Origin: Daphnia carinata
Lineage: Eukaryota; Arthropoda; Branchiopoda; Diplostraca; Daphniidae
Length of the DNA: 64,000 bases
Direction: 5' to 3'
Assembly: GCF_022539665.2 (NCBI RefSeq)
Contig: NC_081337.1
Span: forward strand, 3,882,679-3,946,678
Shown: positions 35,958 through 49,697 of the stretch, piece after piece
How the letters are laid out: each line of letters begins with the position of its first letter
How positions within the stretch are numbered: position 1 is the first letter of the stretch
Notes under the pieces: generated by a model
What the model saw: the letters and a program-made list of their open reading frames with translations, nothing else
The model's database searches: none
Told to the model about the DNA's origin: nothing
Made by a program: the position numbers and the translations under genes

Positions 35958-36372
35958 CTGCAAAACGCATAACAATCGCAATTGTATTATTATTTAAAAA
36001 GAAAAAATTGCTAACGACTTCTCACGATTTCTCGATGCCATTTCAATTCGCTAATTGTTTTTTGTTTTTTTTTTGTTTTTTTTTCGGGGTGTGTGAAAAA
36101 AACAAACAAAAAAAACAACACAAAAAATCAGCTGACAAATTAAGAACAAAAGAGGAAATAGAAGAAGCGCCACATTGGCTAAGAGCTTTCGTAAACGATA
36201 TGGCTTTTACTTCAAAATAAAAAAATGAAATCAAATGCCGAAATAGAAAAGAAATATAAAAAAAAAAAAAAAAAACAAGGAAAAACTCTTGAAAGCTTTT
36301 CCAATATCCTTTAGGGCGCTTTTCATTTGTTTTTAGCTCGGCCATTTTCAGAGCGGGCATCGTTAGAGCTCA

Positions 36373-36398
36373 AACACACACACACACACACACACACA
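36373..36398. repeat. (AC)n microsatellite
   Basis: About 13 AC units. Confidence 0.85.
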
Positions 36399-39300
36399 AA
36401 GAGTGAGAGAAAGGGCAAAATAGAAAAAAACTATGCCGCGTTTCAAAACAAAATTAAATAAAAGTGTACGTTTAAAAAAAAAAAAACTATGGAGGTGTTG
36501 GGATAACAGTCGAAGTGTTGCGCCTTTTCGAAATAAAACTAACAGCGGACGCATTCGAAAAAAAAAAAAAAAAAAAAAAAAATGTTATTTAGAAAGGAAG
36601 AGGGTTTTGCGTTCTTTTGCCACTCGGCGCTTGTTTTGACTTTTGAGCGGGAATTGAAATTGTTTTCGTTTTCAAAAACTTGGACGGCCAACTTGCCACT
36701 GTCAACAACAAAAAAGCGTAGTAGCCTTTAAAAAAGAAAAATGCGCGCGTGTGTGTGTGGGCTTTATTTTCCTATAAAGGGAAAAGAGTTGAATTTCAAG
36801 AGTTTTGCATACCGTCGAACGATATCTGCTTGTTGAATAACAAAAATCCCGCATTCCCCTTCTAAATCCTACTCGACTGAACAAATCCTTTCTGAAGCCC
36901 GTCTAACGGCTAATTTAATGCCAATTCCTGGTAAAAGTCGGCCCTAATCGTAGCTCACAAAATCTATGCCGGAGAAGTGATGATCCCATGTTGATGACAG
37001 CATCCCATTACCCCCCCTCGGCCCTCCACCGTCGATGGATAAAACAGCTGGTGTAGGGTCATGTCGGCTCTCGTCCGTCAATCAAAAAACTGAAATGCCG
37101 AGTTTTGTTTTTGAATCAAGAAAGCCTTTTTTACAAGACATCTGCAATTTTTTTTTTTTTTTTTCGTGTACAGTGCAAAACTGGAACACACAGAAAGAGT
37201 TGATGTTGTCTTTGTGGAGCTCGTGCGTGGAACGCGTGAGGCGCTGATGACGACAAGGGCTGACAAATTCCCCAACAGCTGCGTAAGGCTACAGAGTTCA
37301 CTGTGCATACCACTTTCCACTATTATAAGAACGAAAAGAGCTTCTTTGGAAAAATGTCAGTCTCCTTGTTTTTGGAAAGACTTCCGCCTTCTGTCCAGAT
37401 GCGCAATGTTTTTCGGCGAGGGCTTCCGCTTTTTGGCGAAATGTTTCAAATGCTTTCACAGCGGCCGCATATAACCCTACACTTATCATCCAGAACGACA
37501 TACTAACCCCAGAATGTTAGGGGGGGCGGGGACTTAAAGTATGTTTTCATTTAATTGAATTCTAAATTTGGATTTTTTTGAAAAATAGTTTAATGTAGAC
37601 GCACCTTACAAAACAAGTTCTTTTACTTGCATCAAATGTCTACATTTAAAAAGCCAAAACATCAGCTACTGGGGGGTCGTTGATTGCTGGGCCAATGTTT
37701 GTTCGTGTGTATATCAAAAGAAAGAATCAAGTGGCCTCCTTCGATGTCTGTTCCACGCTCCCGAAGAGGACATCCGTTTTCAAAAAAAAAAAATGGTCCT
37801 CTTTTTTTTCTTCGTCTTCTCCAATCCGTGTGAGTTATTTATACAGCAATATCAATACATATTGCGTAAATATACAAGACCCATTCGAAAAAAAAATACC
37901 AACAAGGATCACAACAGAGAAAGAAGAAGCTTCGAAGCAAATGCGCATAAGTCACGAACTCACAGCAGTTATCGATGACTTGACGACGAGACGCACATGC
38001 TCGACATTCATCGTCCAAAACCAGTCCCTTTTTTTTTTTTTTTTTTTTTTTGAAAGTAGAATGTACTTAAAAACGAAAAAAGCTTTTAGTTATAGAAAAT
38101 GTATTTTTTTTTTTAACCCTCGGCAAGCTTTTTTTTTTTTTTTTAAAAAAAAGGGGAAAACAAAATTTTGGAACATTGCATTGAGCATGTTAAGAATAAA
38201 ATGAGATGTTGGGGCTGGCCCTATATTTTATTTTCTGAATTTTTGTACAGGGCCAACTGTTTTTTTCACGGTAAGCTCTGCTCCGTCTAGCGTCTGTTTT
38301 ATAGTGCGTTCCATTCTCCCCCTCCCCCCCCCCCCTTTTGGTGTATATACACTTTTTTTTTTTTTTTTTTTCTCTTTAACCCTAACTGTTGGTCGTGTTT
38401 TTTTATTTTCTTCTGAAATGCCGTGCTCCAAACAAGATCATCTGGATTTCCTCTTTTCTAAAACAATCTGATCTTTTTTAAACGTTAGGGGGGGGGGGGG
38501 CGAAGTAGAAAAAAAAAAAACCTGGTGGGGCGAAAAGAGCTGCGCCCAGTAGAGACAAAACAGAATAATAATAAAAAGTTTAAATTTAGCAAAAGATAAG
38601 GGAAAAAAAAAAAAAAAAAATACCTTACGTTGTTATGATGTAATTTTTTAGTACCCTACGTTAGAAAAAAAAAAAAAAAAGGGTTTCAACCGCTGTGCAA
38701 CTGTTTTTCGTCCATATAAATAAATAGAATTTTTTTCTTTTTTCCTTTAGAGTGTTCCAAAAAAAAAAAAAAAAAAAAATGTAATGGAAAATGTTTTGCG
38801 CACATGTGAGAAATGAGTACGAGTGACACGGCCCGCCTTCTGTTCGCGCTGACTTTGGCTTGGGACTTTTGCGAAAACGAATACGCCAAAAAAGGCCGGA
38901 CCTTTTTTGAGCCGAAACGACGGGCTGATGATGGATCGTTAACCCCATTCTTGTTTTTATTTTTGAAATGGAGAAAAAGTAACGCCAGCACGTGTGGGTG
39001 GCTTTTGTGTTGTTAGATTTTCTTTAAAGAGAACCGTCAGACAAAAATCTTTGACCCAGTAGGGGTAGGAAACAACAGAGGCCTTACTTGTTTGTTATGT
39101 ATTCTCGTCCCTTAACAAATGCCTTCCCGTTCTTTTTTACGTACTGTACATATACACTGAATTTTCTATACGATATAATTGGGTCTTTTGAGTGTGGGCA
39201 AAGAGGAAGAAGAAGAAAAAAAAAAAAAAAAAAAACAGCGGGATGAAATAAACCGGTGCCCAAAAGGTTTGACTTTAACTTCCTTCCTTTTCTTTTTTTA

Positions 39301-39579
39301 AAATAAATGCCGGAACTGGTGGGGACACACACGGGCACACAAGAAAACGCGGGCAAAAACGAAACTGTGGAGGGTTGACACGATGAAGAGAGTCTCGATT
39401 GATTTACAAGCGCTTATTATAACTCGCTGCATGTCTCTCTTTAGGAATTCGTTTCAACTTCTCAAAATGAAATTGCTGTAGGGAGGAAACAAACAAACGA
39501 AAAAGAAAAGAATGAAACGTGCTTTTCGAGTGGCCATTTCGAAAAAATAAAGCAAAAGAAAAAATAAAATTAAAAATGT

Positions 39580-39611
<32 letters not shown>

Positions 39612-40891
39612 CTACGAGAGGCTTTGAATGTGATAGAAAACATCCAAAGACATAACCCCTTTAGAAGCCAAAGAAAGTCTTTTAAGATCCAGCCAAGAGT
39701 CGAGTTGGAAGGCACGTTTTCCCCCCACATCGTTCACAAGGCTTTCTCGTGACGACGCAATCGGTGGGGTGATGTATAACTCACGAAAAAGAAAGAAGAA
39801 GAAGACGTCTATCTTCTGGATTTGATCTTTGTGTGTGTCGCTATGCGATGGCCCGCGGATTGCTGTTTGTTTTGTTCCGGTTATGATGCATCATCGCGAG
39901 CAGACGCCCCCTAAACGTACACCGAGACAAGCAAAAAAAAAAAAAAGACCCGACAATTCTTTGTTTTTTTTGTTTTTTTTTCTATTTTATTAAATATATT
40001 TGAGTCGATTTTAAAAAGGAGGAGGTATGGGATTGCAGTTGTTCTTTGACATTTTCATTTCCAAAGAAAAAAAAAAAAGAGTACGACGAAGAAGAGGAGG
40101 ATCATCCGGCGCCAGGGCTATCACGATGACAAGGCGAAAAAGAAAAAACGTTCACGAAAAAAAAAAAAAAAAAAATGTGTCTAATGTAATGGCGGGAATA
40201 AGAAAAGAAAGCCCCCCCCCCCCCTCCCTCCCGTCAGATCCTGTATAGTCCTTTAGGTTTTATGTATTTTTATATACTTGCACACAAGAATTTTTATTTA
40301 TTCTTATGCATGTATATAGGTAAGAAGAAGAGTATATATACCCAATGGGTCGTGACACGCCAGTTTGGCATGGAAAAAAAAAAATCCTCGTGACTTATCT
40401 GCTTTTGACTTTCTATATTTATTGTAAACTGCGTATAGATGTGTTGTGTACGAGTACACGTCGTTCATTTTTTTTTTTTTAAGTCTTTCGTTACAAGAGA
40501 CACATTCACACAATTGGCTGGCTGATTGGGACGGCTATTGCGTTTCTTTCTTCAATAACCCAAAAATGGTGTTGAAAACGCTCATTTTTTATTTTCTTTT
40601 TTTTTTGAAGGCTCTACTCGACAAGAAGTAGAACCAATTGCGTCTGTCAGCGTAGTTGATGTATTTCAAAGGACGAAGGCCTCGTTGCGAAGATAAGAGG
40701 ACGGTACGGGAAGATCTTATTCATTCCGTCCGAGTGGCCTTTTTTCTTATTGCCGCGCACATCATCCGGTTGTTCCGTTAAAGAAATCGACATTCGATCG
40801 CAAAGCTTTTTTCTTTTTACTTTCAAAATCCGTCGCAGTTGAAATTGAGTCATTGAAACTGTAACCGGCTTTCTGTGACCAAATTGAATTT

Positions 40892-40895
<4 letters not shown>

Positions 40896-40933
<38 letters not shown>
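40896..40933. repeat. Poly(A) tract of about 38
   Basis: The longest homopolymer in the window, about 1 kb downstream (in its orientation) of the cytochrome b5-related gene. Confidence 0.85.
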
Positions 40934-40936
<3 letters not shown>

Positions 40937-41701
40937 GATGCGATACTGGAGAAGTGGCGACACGCATTCCAGAAATGATGTGGAAGTCGATGACCCCGAT
41001 AATTAAAAGAAAAAAAAGAAAAAAAAGATACTACATAAATAAAAACGAGTGAACTTCTTGTTTATAAATGCCGAATGTAACGATGATGGTCTACCGAATT
41101 GACATAACCTCTCCCTCCTATTTCGCTTGTGTATCTTCCATATTTCCCCGAGTGATATTTTGACCGACAGCATTCCGTACAACGATGATGGATGGCAACT
41201 GTTTTGAATAGCCTAAACGTAATGATACGAAGAATTTCTCAACGCTTCAATTTGTCGACTCGCAGTTCCCCTCCCTCCCCCCTACCTTTTTTTTTTTTTT
41301 TTTGAAAAATGTGGGAACGTGTTTACTTTTCTCATTTAATCTGATGGCTACCATAAAAATGAAACGATTTCAATTTGCTGCGCGTCCAGATGACGTTCCT
41401 CATGTTCTTAAACAAAACGAAAATGCGCATCTCGTATATAATTTATTACAGAGTTACGGTAGGTCAAAAGTCCGTACCCGAATCGTGACACGAAAAAATG
41501 CCGCCCGAAAAAAAAAAAAAAAAAATCGCGGCATCATCAACGTCAACATGAGTTGTGAGTTGCTAGCCATGGAACATCGCCTATTTCTTTTATTATTATT
41601 TTTTTTTTTTTATCTATATTTAAAAGATCTCAAAAACTACTTCATTCTTTCACATGATTACGCCGAGCTGTATTTCTCCCGAATGCTATCTCTCATTGAT
41701 A

Positions 41702-41707
41702 TTTATT
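41702..41707 (-). terminator. Candidate poly(A) signal of cytochrome b5-related gene
   Basis: TTTATT on plus is AATAAA on minus, about 150 nt past the stop codon. This is a suitable distance. Confidence 0.5.
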
Positions 41708-41856
41708 ATAATCCGCCTCAAATAAAATATAACGAAAAAAAAAAAATAAAAAATAAAGAAACAAAACGTATTGTATAGTTAACAACAATAATAATGTTTC
41801 TTTTTCTTTTTTTTTTTTTTTTTTTTCCGACTGGACGTCGGATGGGGGGGGGGGGA

Positions 41857-43203
41857 TCAGTCTGATTTAGAACGGACTGAAAGACGAGGTTGGGTGCGGG
41901 CCAGCTGCTGCAACACGCCCAGCGACAAATCCCACTGATTGTAACGGCTCGGTAACTGCGCAAACTCGGCGGGAAGTTTGAAATCGCGGCAGGTTTGCTG
42001 ATAGATGGGCCGGATGATGTCCAGCACGCCGTGATCCAGCGTCGGGAAGAGATGGTGGAGGACGTGGTTGCCGTACATGGTCAGCTCGGCTAGTAGGACA
42101 CCATCGACGTCGTTGCGGTCGCGGACGGCGTCAAGCTGGCCGAGACCCCAGTCGCTGCCGTACTGGAACGGTCCGTCTCCCGCGTGGTACATGTCCGGAT
42201 GATGGTGGGCAGCGATGACTCCGACTATGGCGAACAGATAGCTGCTCGTTCCGTGTATGACCAACCACAGTTTAACAGCTTGAACGAACGGGCAGCCCAC
42301 GAACCAAATGATGAGCAGTTGGACCAAAGGCAACAAGTTCTCCGGACGCAAACGCTGCTGACCGATGGCGATCGTAACGATCCGTTTGAAAGCTTCAATG
42401 AAGAAGAACAGGTAGGACACGGTGAGGATAACCAAGGGGATCAAGTAGCGCTGCGCCAACGATTTCGAATAGACACGAAAGTCGACGTAAGGCTCGAAAT
42501 CCGATAGCTCAAAATCCCACAAAGTGTTTGTGTAACCGTGATGACTGATGGCGTGGGTTATGCGCCATTCGTAAGACGATAACAAGCCGAGATCCCAGCA
42601 GTACATGCGCCAATTGTCCTTCTTGTGGTAGAAATTGTGAGAGCAATTGATATTGAGCATTAAGGCAGTGCCAGCTAACATGGCAACAACGTACGACTGC
42701 GTCCAGGCAGTCGCAATCAGCAGCGTGAAGAAGGTGACGAGGATGCGATCCTGGACGATGGTGATTCGTTTGTGTGCCGCCTCTTTCTCTTGGCGGCTCA
42801 CTTTGGTGGAAAGATGTTGATGGACGCGTTTCTTGAGCGTCATGTAGAAGCCGTCAGCTTCGAACGTGTAGGGCGAATTGCGAGGACCCACGGCCGGCCG
42901 GACGTGATACTTGGCCAGGACGGTGCGAACGTGAGGACTCAAGTGGGAATATTCGAAAGCTTCGGTGATGTCCATGCCACGCGTCACTTCCAGCCATTGA
43001 CGGCCGCCTGGGTGGATCTTAATGAACTCTGACAGATCGTAAAGCTGATCGCCGACGCGCCACAGATGGCCGTACCCATCGTCAGCCACCCGGCCAAGTA
43101 ACCACTGAGCTGCTGTTTTGAGTGGATGGTCACGTAATGTGGGATATTTGCGAAATCCGTCTTTCGAGTAAGGGTTTTCCGTGGCTGGTTGTTTGAATCC
43201 CAT
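41857..43203 (-). CDS. Cyt-b5-r: Cytochrome b5-related protein (b5-fatty acid desaturase fusion)
   Basis: Intronless coding sequence of 448 residues. A cytochrome b5 heme domain (about 30-105) is fused to a membrane fatty-acid desaturase-type domain, as in insect Cyt-b5-r and front-end desaturases; it acts in the ER membrane. Heme ligands are H64 in the HPGG motif and probably H87 (YSHL). Histidine boxes are H189-NFY-H193 and H217-AIS-H221-H222; the third is H380-VL-H383-H384. The third box has a plain His (NHVLHH) rather than the Gln-His form of classic front-end desaturases. Hydrophobic segments lie at about 155-190, 253-270 and 288-335. The start chosen is MGFKQPATEN, because the 93 upstream in-frame codons look like UTR. 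If GRIP starts at 49.7 kb, this gene lies inside its intron on the same strand. Confidence 0.92.
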   Translation of the reverse strand: MGFKQPATENPYSKDGFRKYPTLRDHPLKTAAQWLLGRVADDGYGHLWRVGDQLYDLSEFIKIHPGGRQWLEVTRGMDITEAFEYSHLSPHVRTVLAKYHVRPAVGPRNSPYTFEADGFYMTLKKRVHQHLSTKVSRQEKEAAHKRITIVQDRILVTFFTLLIATAWTQSYVVAMLAGTALMLNINCSHNFYHKKDNWRMYCWDLGLLSSYEWRITHAISHHGYTNTLWDFELSDFEPYVDFRVYSKSLAQRYLIPLVILTVSYLFFFIEAFKRIVTIAIGQQRLRPENLLPLVQLLIIWFVGCPFVQAVKLWLVIHGTSSYLFAIVGVIAAHHHPDMYHAGDGPFQYGSDWGLGQLDAVRDRNDVDGVLLAELTMYGNHVLHHLFPTLDHGVLDIIRPIYQQTCRDFKLPAEFAQLPSRYNQWDLSLGVLQQLARTQPRLSVRSKSD

Positions 43204-46174
43204 TTTTGTTGTGTTTCTAATCGAAGACAGTGTAACACAAAATGATGTCTCGAAGGGGGGAGTGATTAGTAAAATACCAACTGGGAGTCCGACAGGAATT
43301 ACACTGACCGAACTTTTGAGGCAAGGGTGGGTGCCAGTAGATCTTGTTGGCCAATGATAAATGGGAAAAGCAAATAAAAAACAAGTTCTAATCACCGAAA
43401 ACGTTTCTCGTGCGCTCTTCGTTTGTTTGTACAGTAGAGTTTGTTTTGCTTTATGATTGTGCGTTTTCTCGATTATTTTCACCTAAAGACTAACGACATC
43501 TAGCGGTGAGTTGAACTACTTGATGCAAGAAAGCCGACGTTCAGGCCGCAAATTTAAAGAAATGAAAAACAAGAATGGAATTACGCTTTTTTTTTTCCCT
43601 TGGTCAAGTGCCCACTTTTAGAGATGTCCATTCACTAGTTTCACTCCTTTTTTTTTTTTTTTTTTTTCCAATGACATGAAAAATGCAACTACGTTAGCAC
43701 AGCGGCGGGCTGTTCAAGATCGTCAATCCTCATGACGTCCGCGACACAATGTTGGCAAAAAGCCTCTTCTTCTTTTGGGAGGCGTTCAAATGGGCTCGCG
43801 TAACGAACACAACTCACGCAGAGACACTTGATCGAGTGCTCGTCTCAAATGCACAAGACATGCAATTCCTTACTGATGAAAGACTATTGATTTGTTTTGT
43901 TTTGTTTTCGCCAATGATCCTGTTTTTTTCTTTTTTAGCAGTTCAGAAAGAAAAAGAAAACGAGAGCGAAACGAAAGTCAAAACGCACTTGTTTGTGTTT
44001 GCTTAGCTTTGAATTCAGCTTGCAACGCGCTCCCGATAACCAAAACGGAAAACGAAGACCCTTATTACGATGCGTAACACGACACACCCCAAGAGAGTCT
44101 CCCCGGATCGAGTGGGAACGAGCGACGTCAACGTTTCCAAGCCGTACAAAGTCGACTAAAAAGAAACTTATCCAACTCGCAAACATTAATACGGTACATC
44201 AAGAAAAAAAACAAAAAACAGACTGCATTTGAAAAACTAGCTTAGGTGCCTTGCGGCTATGAAAGACCGCTATGTTTTTTTTGGTTTTCTAAAATGTACC
44301 ACAAAAACTTTCTTTTGCCTTCCAATTTCGGGGAAATCCAAGTCCCCTAGGTACAACACCATTCGTCCCAAAAATCCTCATTCCATTTGCAACCACGGAA
44401 CAAGAGAAAAGTACTCACAAAGTGAGTGCGATGGCGAAAATAAGAGGAGCTCCATCAAGGTCTTTCGCTCTAGCCTCCAAAGGTCGAACAATAACACGAG
44501 TTGGGAAGCCGGTTGACCGTGTAACAAGAACGATGTCAGTATCCTCGTAATACTCGTTTACAGTTTAAACCCGCACACACACAGAAGGAGGGGGGGGGCG
44601 TGATTAGTAGGCAAAACGTATAACGGTAAATGCATTTCACTTGGCCGTCTAATCGAGAACAGGTTGGAAGGGCGAAGGAAACACTCTCGCAAATGCGAGA
44701 GGCGATCACGTGAGGATCACGTCTGCCCAGACAAAGACGAGTACTCTATAAGGACGTTAAAAAAAAAAAAAAAAGAACCCAAAATTGTTTGTTAATCAAT
44801 GGCGTACGTGAGACACAGCTGTGAGCAACCCAACAAGAATTTCTTCTTTTTTTTTTCAGACTGCCAACGATCACAACGAAATCTAACGGACCGCAAACCG
44901 ACTGTGTCTGCGTAACTTGCGGCCATCGACATCCTTCCATCTCAATCTTGTCTACCTTGTTTACGTAACCTCAATTATCAATAATAAAACAACAAGAATT
45001 TGCAAATTGTCTTCCACATTATTCTACTTGATTTATCTCGTGAGGTATATAGGACGTGATGTCTGTTTCACCCAACGTGTACAACGTTTTGACTGTACAC
45101 TTCATCGCGTTCAGACGCAATTACCCGCTCACGCAGTTCGCTATTCCCAGCGTCTTCTATCCTCCCCCCACGCCCACCCTCTTTCTCTACCGACTGGCGT
45201 AACTCTTGTGTCTCGCATCGGCTCATTATTCATCGAGTTTCAGTAACACGAAACAGTTTCCTTTGCGTCTTTTCACTCTCTCTCTCTCTCTCGCTCTTCT
45301 TTTGGAATAAAACAAAATTCTCAACGTGAGAAAAAAACAAACAAAACAACGGAGCGTCTGCTTCCATTCTCACGAAAACGTGTCGGAACTATAACCGCAA
45401 AATACGGAAGCTAGACTTCCTTCGTCATCCCCCGACGGATCACCTCGTTTGACTGCCGATGGAAAAAGGCTAGACACACACCGTCGGAAAAAAAAAAAAA
45501 AGGGGGAAGCGATGACGGACGGTCTCGTTTCTTCCATGCCGACCTTCCGCTGCCATTTTATCAACACGCTCGTTGGCCGCTCTTGTCCCTCCCCGCTCCT
45601 CGCCCGCCCCATCGTTCCGTTTTGTCACAGAGGGCTAAAAAGAAAAGCCTTAGTAGGCCTTATCTCTATTTTGCGTGACTTGTGCGCGCCGCGGCTGGCA
45701 CCAAAACTCTCCAACCGTCCGGCCAGAAAGAATAACACATTTGCCGCGTCTTTCAACTGTCGCCCGTCTTTCTTTTCAAAACTCGGGGCGCGGTGACGTG
45801 ATTTCGAACCCGCTGTTAAAATTCGAAAACCCCTGGCGCACGACACGCTAAATCAACAAAACAAAACAAAAAAAAAAAAAAAAAGAAGAAGAAAAAATGA
45901 AACTAAACGGGTGTCACAACCGAAATGACGCGGCCACCCGTCGTGCAACATATTTTTGAACGCTTGTCACATTCGACGAGCTTTGAGAGTTGGAGAAAGA
46001 AAAAAAAGCAAACAAAAACAAAACAAATGAATATAAGCCTCACTTCCCCTTTAAAAAAAGGATAAAGAATTGGTTTGTTTGTTGTTCCGGTCACCCGATC
46101 TGTCAACGAGCCGAGATCCCGTTTCCACACACACACACCGGAGGCCCTTGCAATCGTCATCTAAATGACCGGCG

Positions 46175-46208
<34 letters not shown>

Positions 46209-49200
46209 TTAGAGAAAGGAGGTCTAAACGAAAAACCCCACTTGGAAGATGAATGGGAAACTGTTTGCTTGTCGCCCCATGTGCTGCTGCTCCTTATGAT
46301 TGTTATGATTATGATGATACATGACGAGCCAGCACTGCTATTCACTCTCTTATTTTTTATATAGTCATAAACGGACAGCAGCTTGTTTGGTTTTTTTTTG
46401 TTTTTTTTTCCTCATTGTTTATCAGTATATGGCTTGTTATACATGCGCCTAATATATACTTCTCTTGCGTGTAGATTTAATGTGTATATCCTTTTTTTTC
46501 CCACCCAAATATGACTAGCCCTGGAGTAGTAGTATAACCTTCCCCCCTCCAAGTTTGGGGCTCTTTGTTATACTAGATTTTTTTTTTAACCACATCGTAT
46601 AAGTCCAAGTCTGGACCTTTTCCTTTATTTTTTTTTTTTATTATGATTTTGTATGAAGAAGGAAGGTCCATAAAACAGAAAATAATATACATATATTGTT
46701 TTATTTCTTGATTTTGGTAGTTATAGTTTTGCAGGTTTCCAATCCATTAGCTGTGATGACTTGTGTTTCCATTTACGGCATTTTTGGTTGTTTCAAAAAT
46801 GATTTTCGTTTAACGCAAAAAAAAATGGAATGTGATGGATGATTCAATTGGATGAAACTCGACCGTCGTGAGGTGCTTGTCTCGCTTGCGCGCCCGCGGA
46901 TACATGCCAAATAAACATATTTTGAAGAGAAAAAAAAAAAAAGGCCTAATCCGGCGTGACGGAGCCCGTTTCAAAGCGGATGTGACAGCTTCTCTTTCTC
47001 TCCCTCCCTTTTTTTTTTTTTTTTTTGGAAAACCCCCCCAGCTGCGTGCTTTAGCATTCACATTCTCATTATTGCATAGGTTTATTTTTTCAAATAGTAT
47101 AGTTATAGGTACACTGTGTCCGACACACTGGCAAAAGCTCCACACCCTGAGTGGATATTATTTAGCTTCGCGTCGAAAACGTTCCGTACATGTCGTGTAT
47201 ATTATCAAAACTTTTAATGCCTTTGACCAACAAAATTTTCTCTTTCAAAAATGATTTTTTTTTTTTTTTTTATCTGCGCTCGTTAGCCAAAGAAAATCAC
47301 CGGAAAAGATTGCAGGAAAAAAAAAAAAAAAGAAACAAAACACAGGTGATGAAGTTCTTATTGTGGGGGGGGGGGGGGCGCGCTCGATGGAGAAAAACCG
47401 AACGAAAAGACGCACCGCAAGGGCTAGAATAGCTGCGGCTCTATGCCAATGCTATGAAATCAAAAAGAAAAGCACACACGTATTTAAGACTAGCGCTGTT
47501 CTAACACTCGTTTGAAGTGCGGCAGCTGGTCGCAGCCCGTAGCACCGCCAGCGATTTATATACTAAAGCTTCAAAAATAAAAAAGAAAAGAGGCAGAAAA
47601 GAATAGACGGAACGAGCCAAAACAAAGGGCATATACCGGAAGTCATCAAGGGGAACAAAACACAAAAAAAAAAAAAGAGAAGGGAGAAAAAAAAAAAAAA
47701 AAAATAGCGAAACAGCCAAAATCAACAATGAACCGAACTGCGTTTCCCTCTTGTAGTCTATACACGTTGACTGGATAACGACAGCATTGGAACAACATCA
47801 CGTTCACACACACACACAACGCGCGTTCGGTACAGACACGGATATTGGAATCACTTCCGTGCTTTGCGCGCAACTATAACGCCGAGCTTTTTTTTGTAAT
47901 TCAAACGGACCCCAAATGATTTTCAAGGCTCTTTCTGACAATAGTTATTCCCAGCAGGTGAGCAGTCGAATTATCAATTCTCTTTTGTTGTTGTTATTTT
48001 TTATGATTATTATTATTATATTATGATAGGGGACAAAAAAAAAAAAATAATAATAATAACAAAAATCCTGGGTTTTCTTTTTTTTTTTTTTCGTTTGATG
48101 GGGGAAAAACATCAACAAGCCACGGACCGACTGCTGTTTAGTTTCATCTTTCACATCAGTCGAATATTTCTTTTTTTTTTTTTCGTCTTCTTCTTCTTCT
48201 TCACTCTGCGCTTCACAAAACTCCCAGTCACCAACTTCAAAAATCTTGTTGCAGGCTCGATGTGCGAAGAGAAAAAAAAAAGGGAAGAAAAACGGCTGTT
48301 GACGCATACCACCCTGCTGCTGTGCTCTCCGTTTTGCCTAATGGAGCAGCAAAAGAGCAGCAGTTCTCTTCATGGCCCGTCTATTTACCACCGGCCCGTT
48401 TTTTTTTTCTCTCTCTTCTTCCCCACCGTTCAAGAAAAAAAAAGCATAGCATATAAAGACTAAAGAGTGTATATAGAATATAGCTCACTGAAGCCCCTTT
48501 AAAACGCCATTTTCAAGAGGTTATGTATAGGCCTTCAACAGTCAGTTCAACAGCAGAAACCTGCTAGAGAAAAAAAAAAAAGGGGGGGGGGGGAAAGACC
48601 CTCTTTAACCGCCGTTTAGAAACGTTCGATTCGAGAGGAAGTTGAAACGGATGGAAAGCGCAACAGTTTTGACTTTCGGTAGCTCTTTTTTTTTTTTTTT
48701 TTTTTTGTTTTCAAACACACACACGAGAAAAAGGAAGGCTAGCTAATCGCACAGGAACACGCAGCCGCTATGTGTCTACGTGTAGAGAGATAAGCGGCGG
48801 AAAATTTCGGTTTAAAGGAAGGACATCAAAAATGAAAATCTGTTTGTCTTTTGATTTAAACGTCCTCTCCCCCATCCCCTTTTTTTTTTTTCGGTAGCAA
48901 GCCCCGGAATGCTGTGGCTGCTGCACTTGCGTTCTTCTTGAGTGACGCGACTAACACAAAGGTCGTCATCTTGAAATAAGAGATGGAAACAAAAAAAAAA
49001 AACGGATATTTCGGAGAAAATGTAAAACGAACGTCTTTAGCGTTTCAGATTTATTGTGATTGGCTGTGTGCAGTTGAAGAGGGGGGGGGGGGAATGAAAG
49101 TAGACAATCAAGTTCTATAAGGGAAAAAAGAGGAGGAAGCTACGCCACGTCTTTCGGTGTTGTCTAATCAGTCGGCCAAAGCATGGGAGTCGTTGAAAAT

Positions 49201-49697
49201 AAAAACAAAGCGAGTGCTTTTCGTTTTTTTTTTTTTTTTTTTTTTCTTTTAAAAATAGTTTTCGGAAACGTGTGTGAGACGAGGAAGCACAGGAAAAAAA
49301 AAAAAAAAAAGACCGGGGAAAAGGAAACAAGAGAGACGATAGAAAAGAAGAATAACGACAAGCAAGAAAAGAAAAAGAAGAGAGGACATGACACGACTCT
49401 CCTTCGCGCTCCAAAGAAATTTGTCAGCCATCAACGTAAATAAAGAGATCGTACATTCGAATGATGTACACGGACGAGCACACGTTCGTCCAGCTCCCAA
49501 TTGCGTCCCATTGGAAATGCAGCACATCAACGTCCTATTTGATTACCGAAACAAGACACACAGAATCCCTACCAATCTAAATATACCTGACGTGCCGCTT
49601 GTGTAACATCTACGTAAATACATCGATCTTGACACATTGAAAAAGAACGAAAAAAAAAAAAAAAAATGAGGAAGTCACACGAGCAAAAGAAACTCAC
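43204..49697. other. Gene-poor stretch upstream of Cyt-b5-r
   Basis: Contains the Cyt-b5-r promoter (left end), (GT)n at 46175-46202 and many A/T/G runs. Open frames are short or low-complexity. No RNA gene or exon could be supported. Confidence 0.5.
46175..46202. repeat. (GT)n microsatellite
   Basis: About 14 GT units. Confidence 0.85.

Larger units (their letters stand above)
35958..41850. other. Intronic or intergenic simple-sequence DNA
   Basis: Rich in A, T, C and G runs, plus (AC)n at 36373-36398 and A38 at 40896-40933. A minus frame at 37298-37501 (with YAAAVKAFETFRQKAEALAE) is the only coding-like patch, but it has no recognised relatives or clear splice sites. Nothing else supportable. 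Confidence 0.5.

Noticed and set aside
37298-37501. 67-codon minus frame with helix-like composition
   Set aside because: No homologue recognised, no convincing splice sites, and it is surrounded by simple sequence.
47945-48463. Lys/Phe-rich frames of 120-146 codons on both strands
   Set aside because: Complementary low-complexity frames over A/T runs; no real gene signal.
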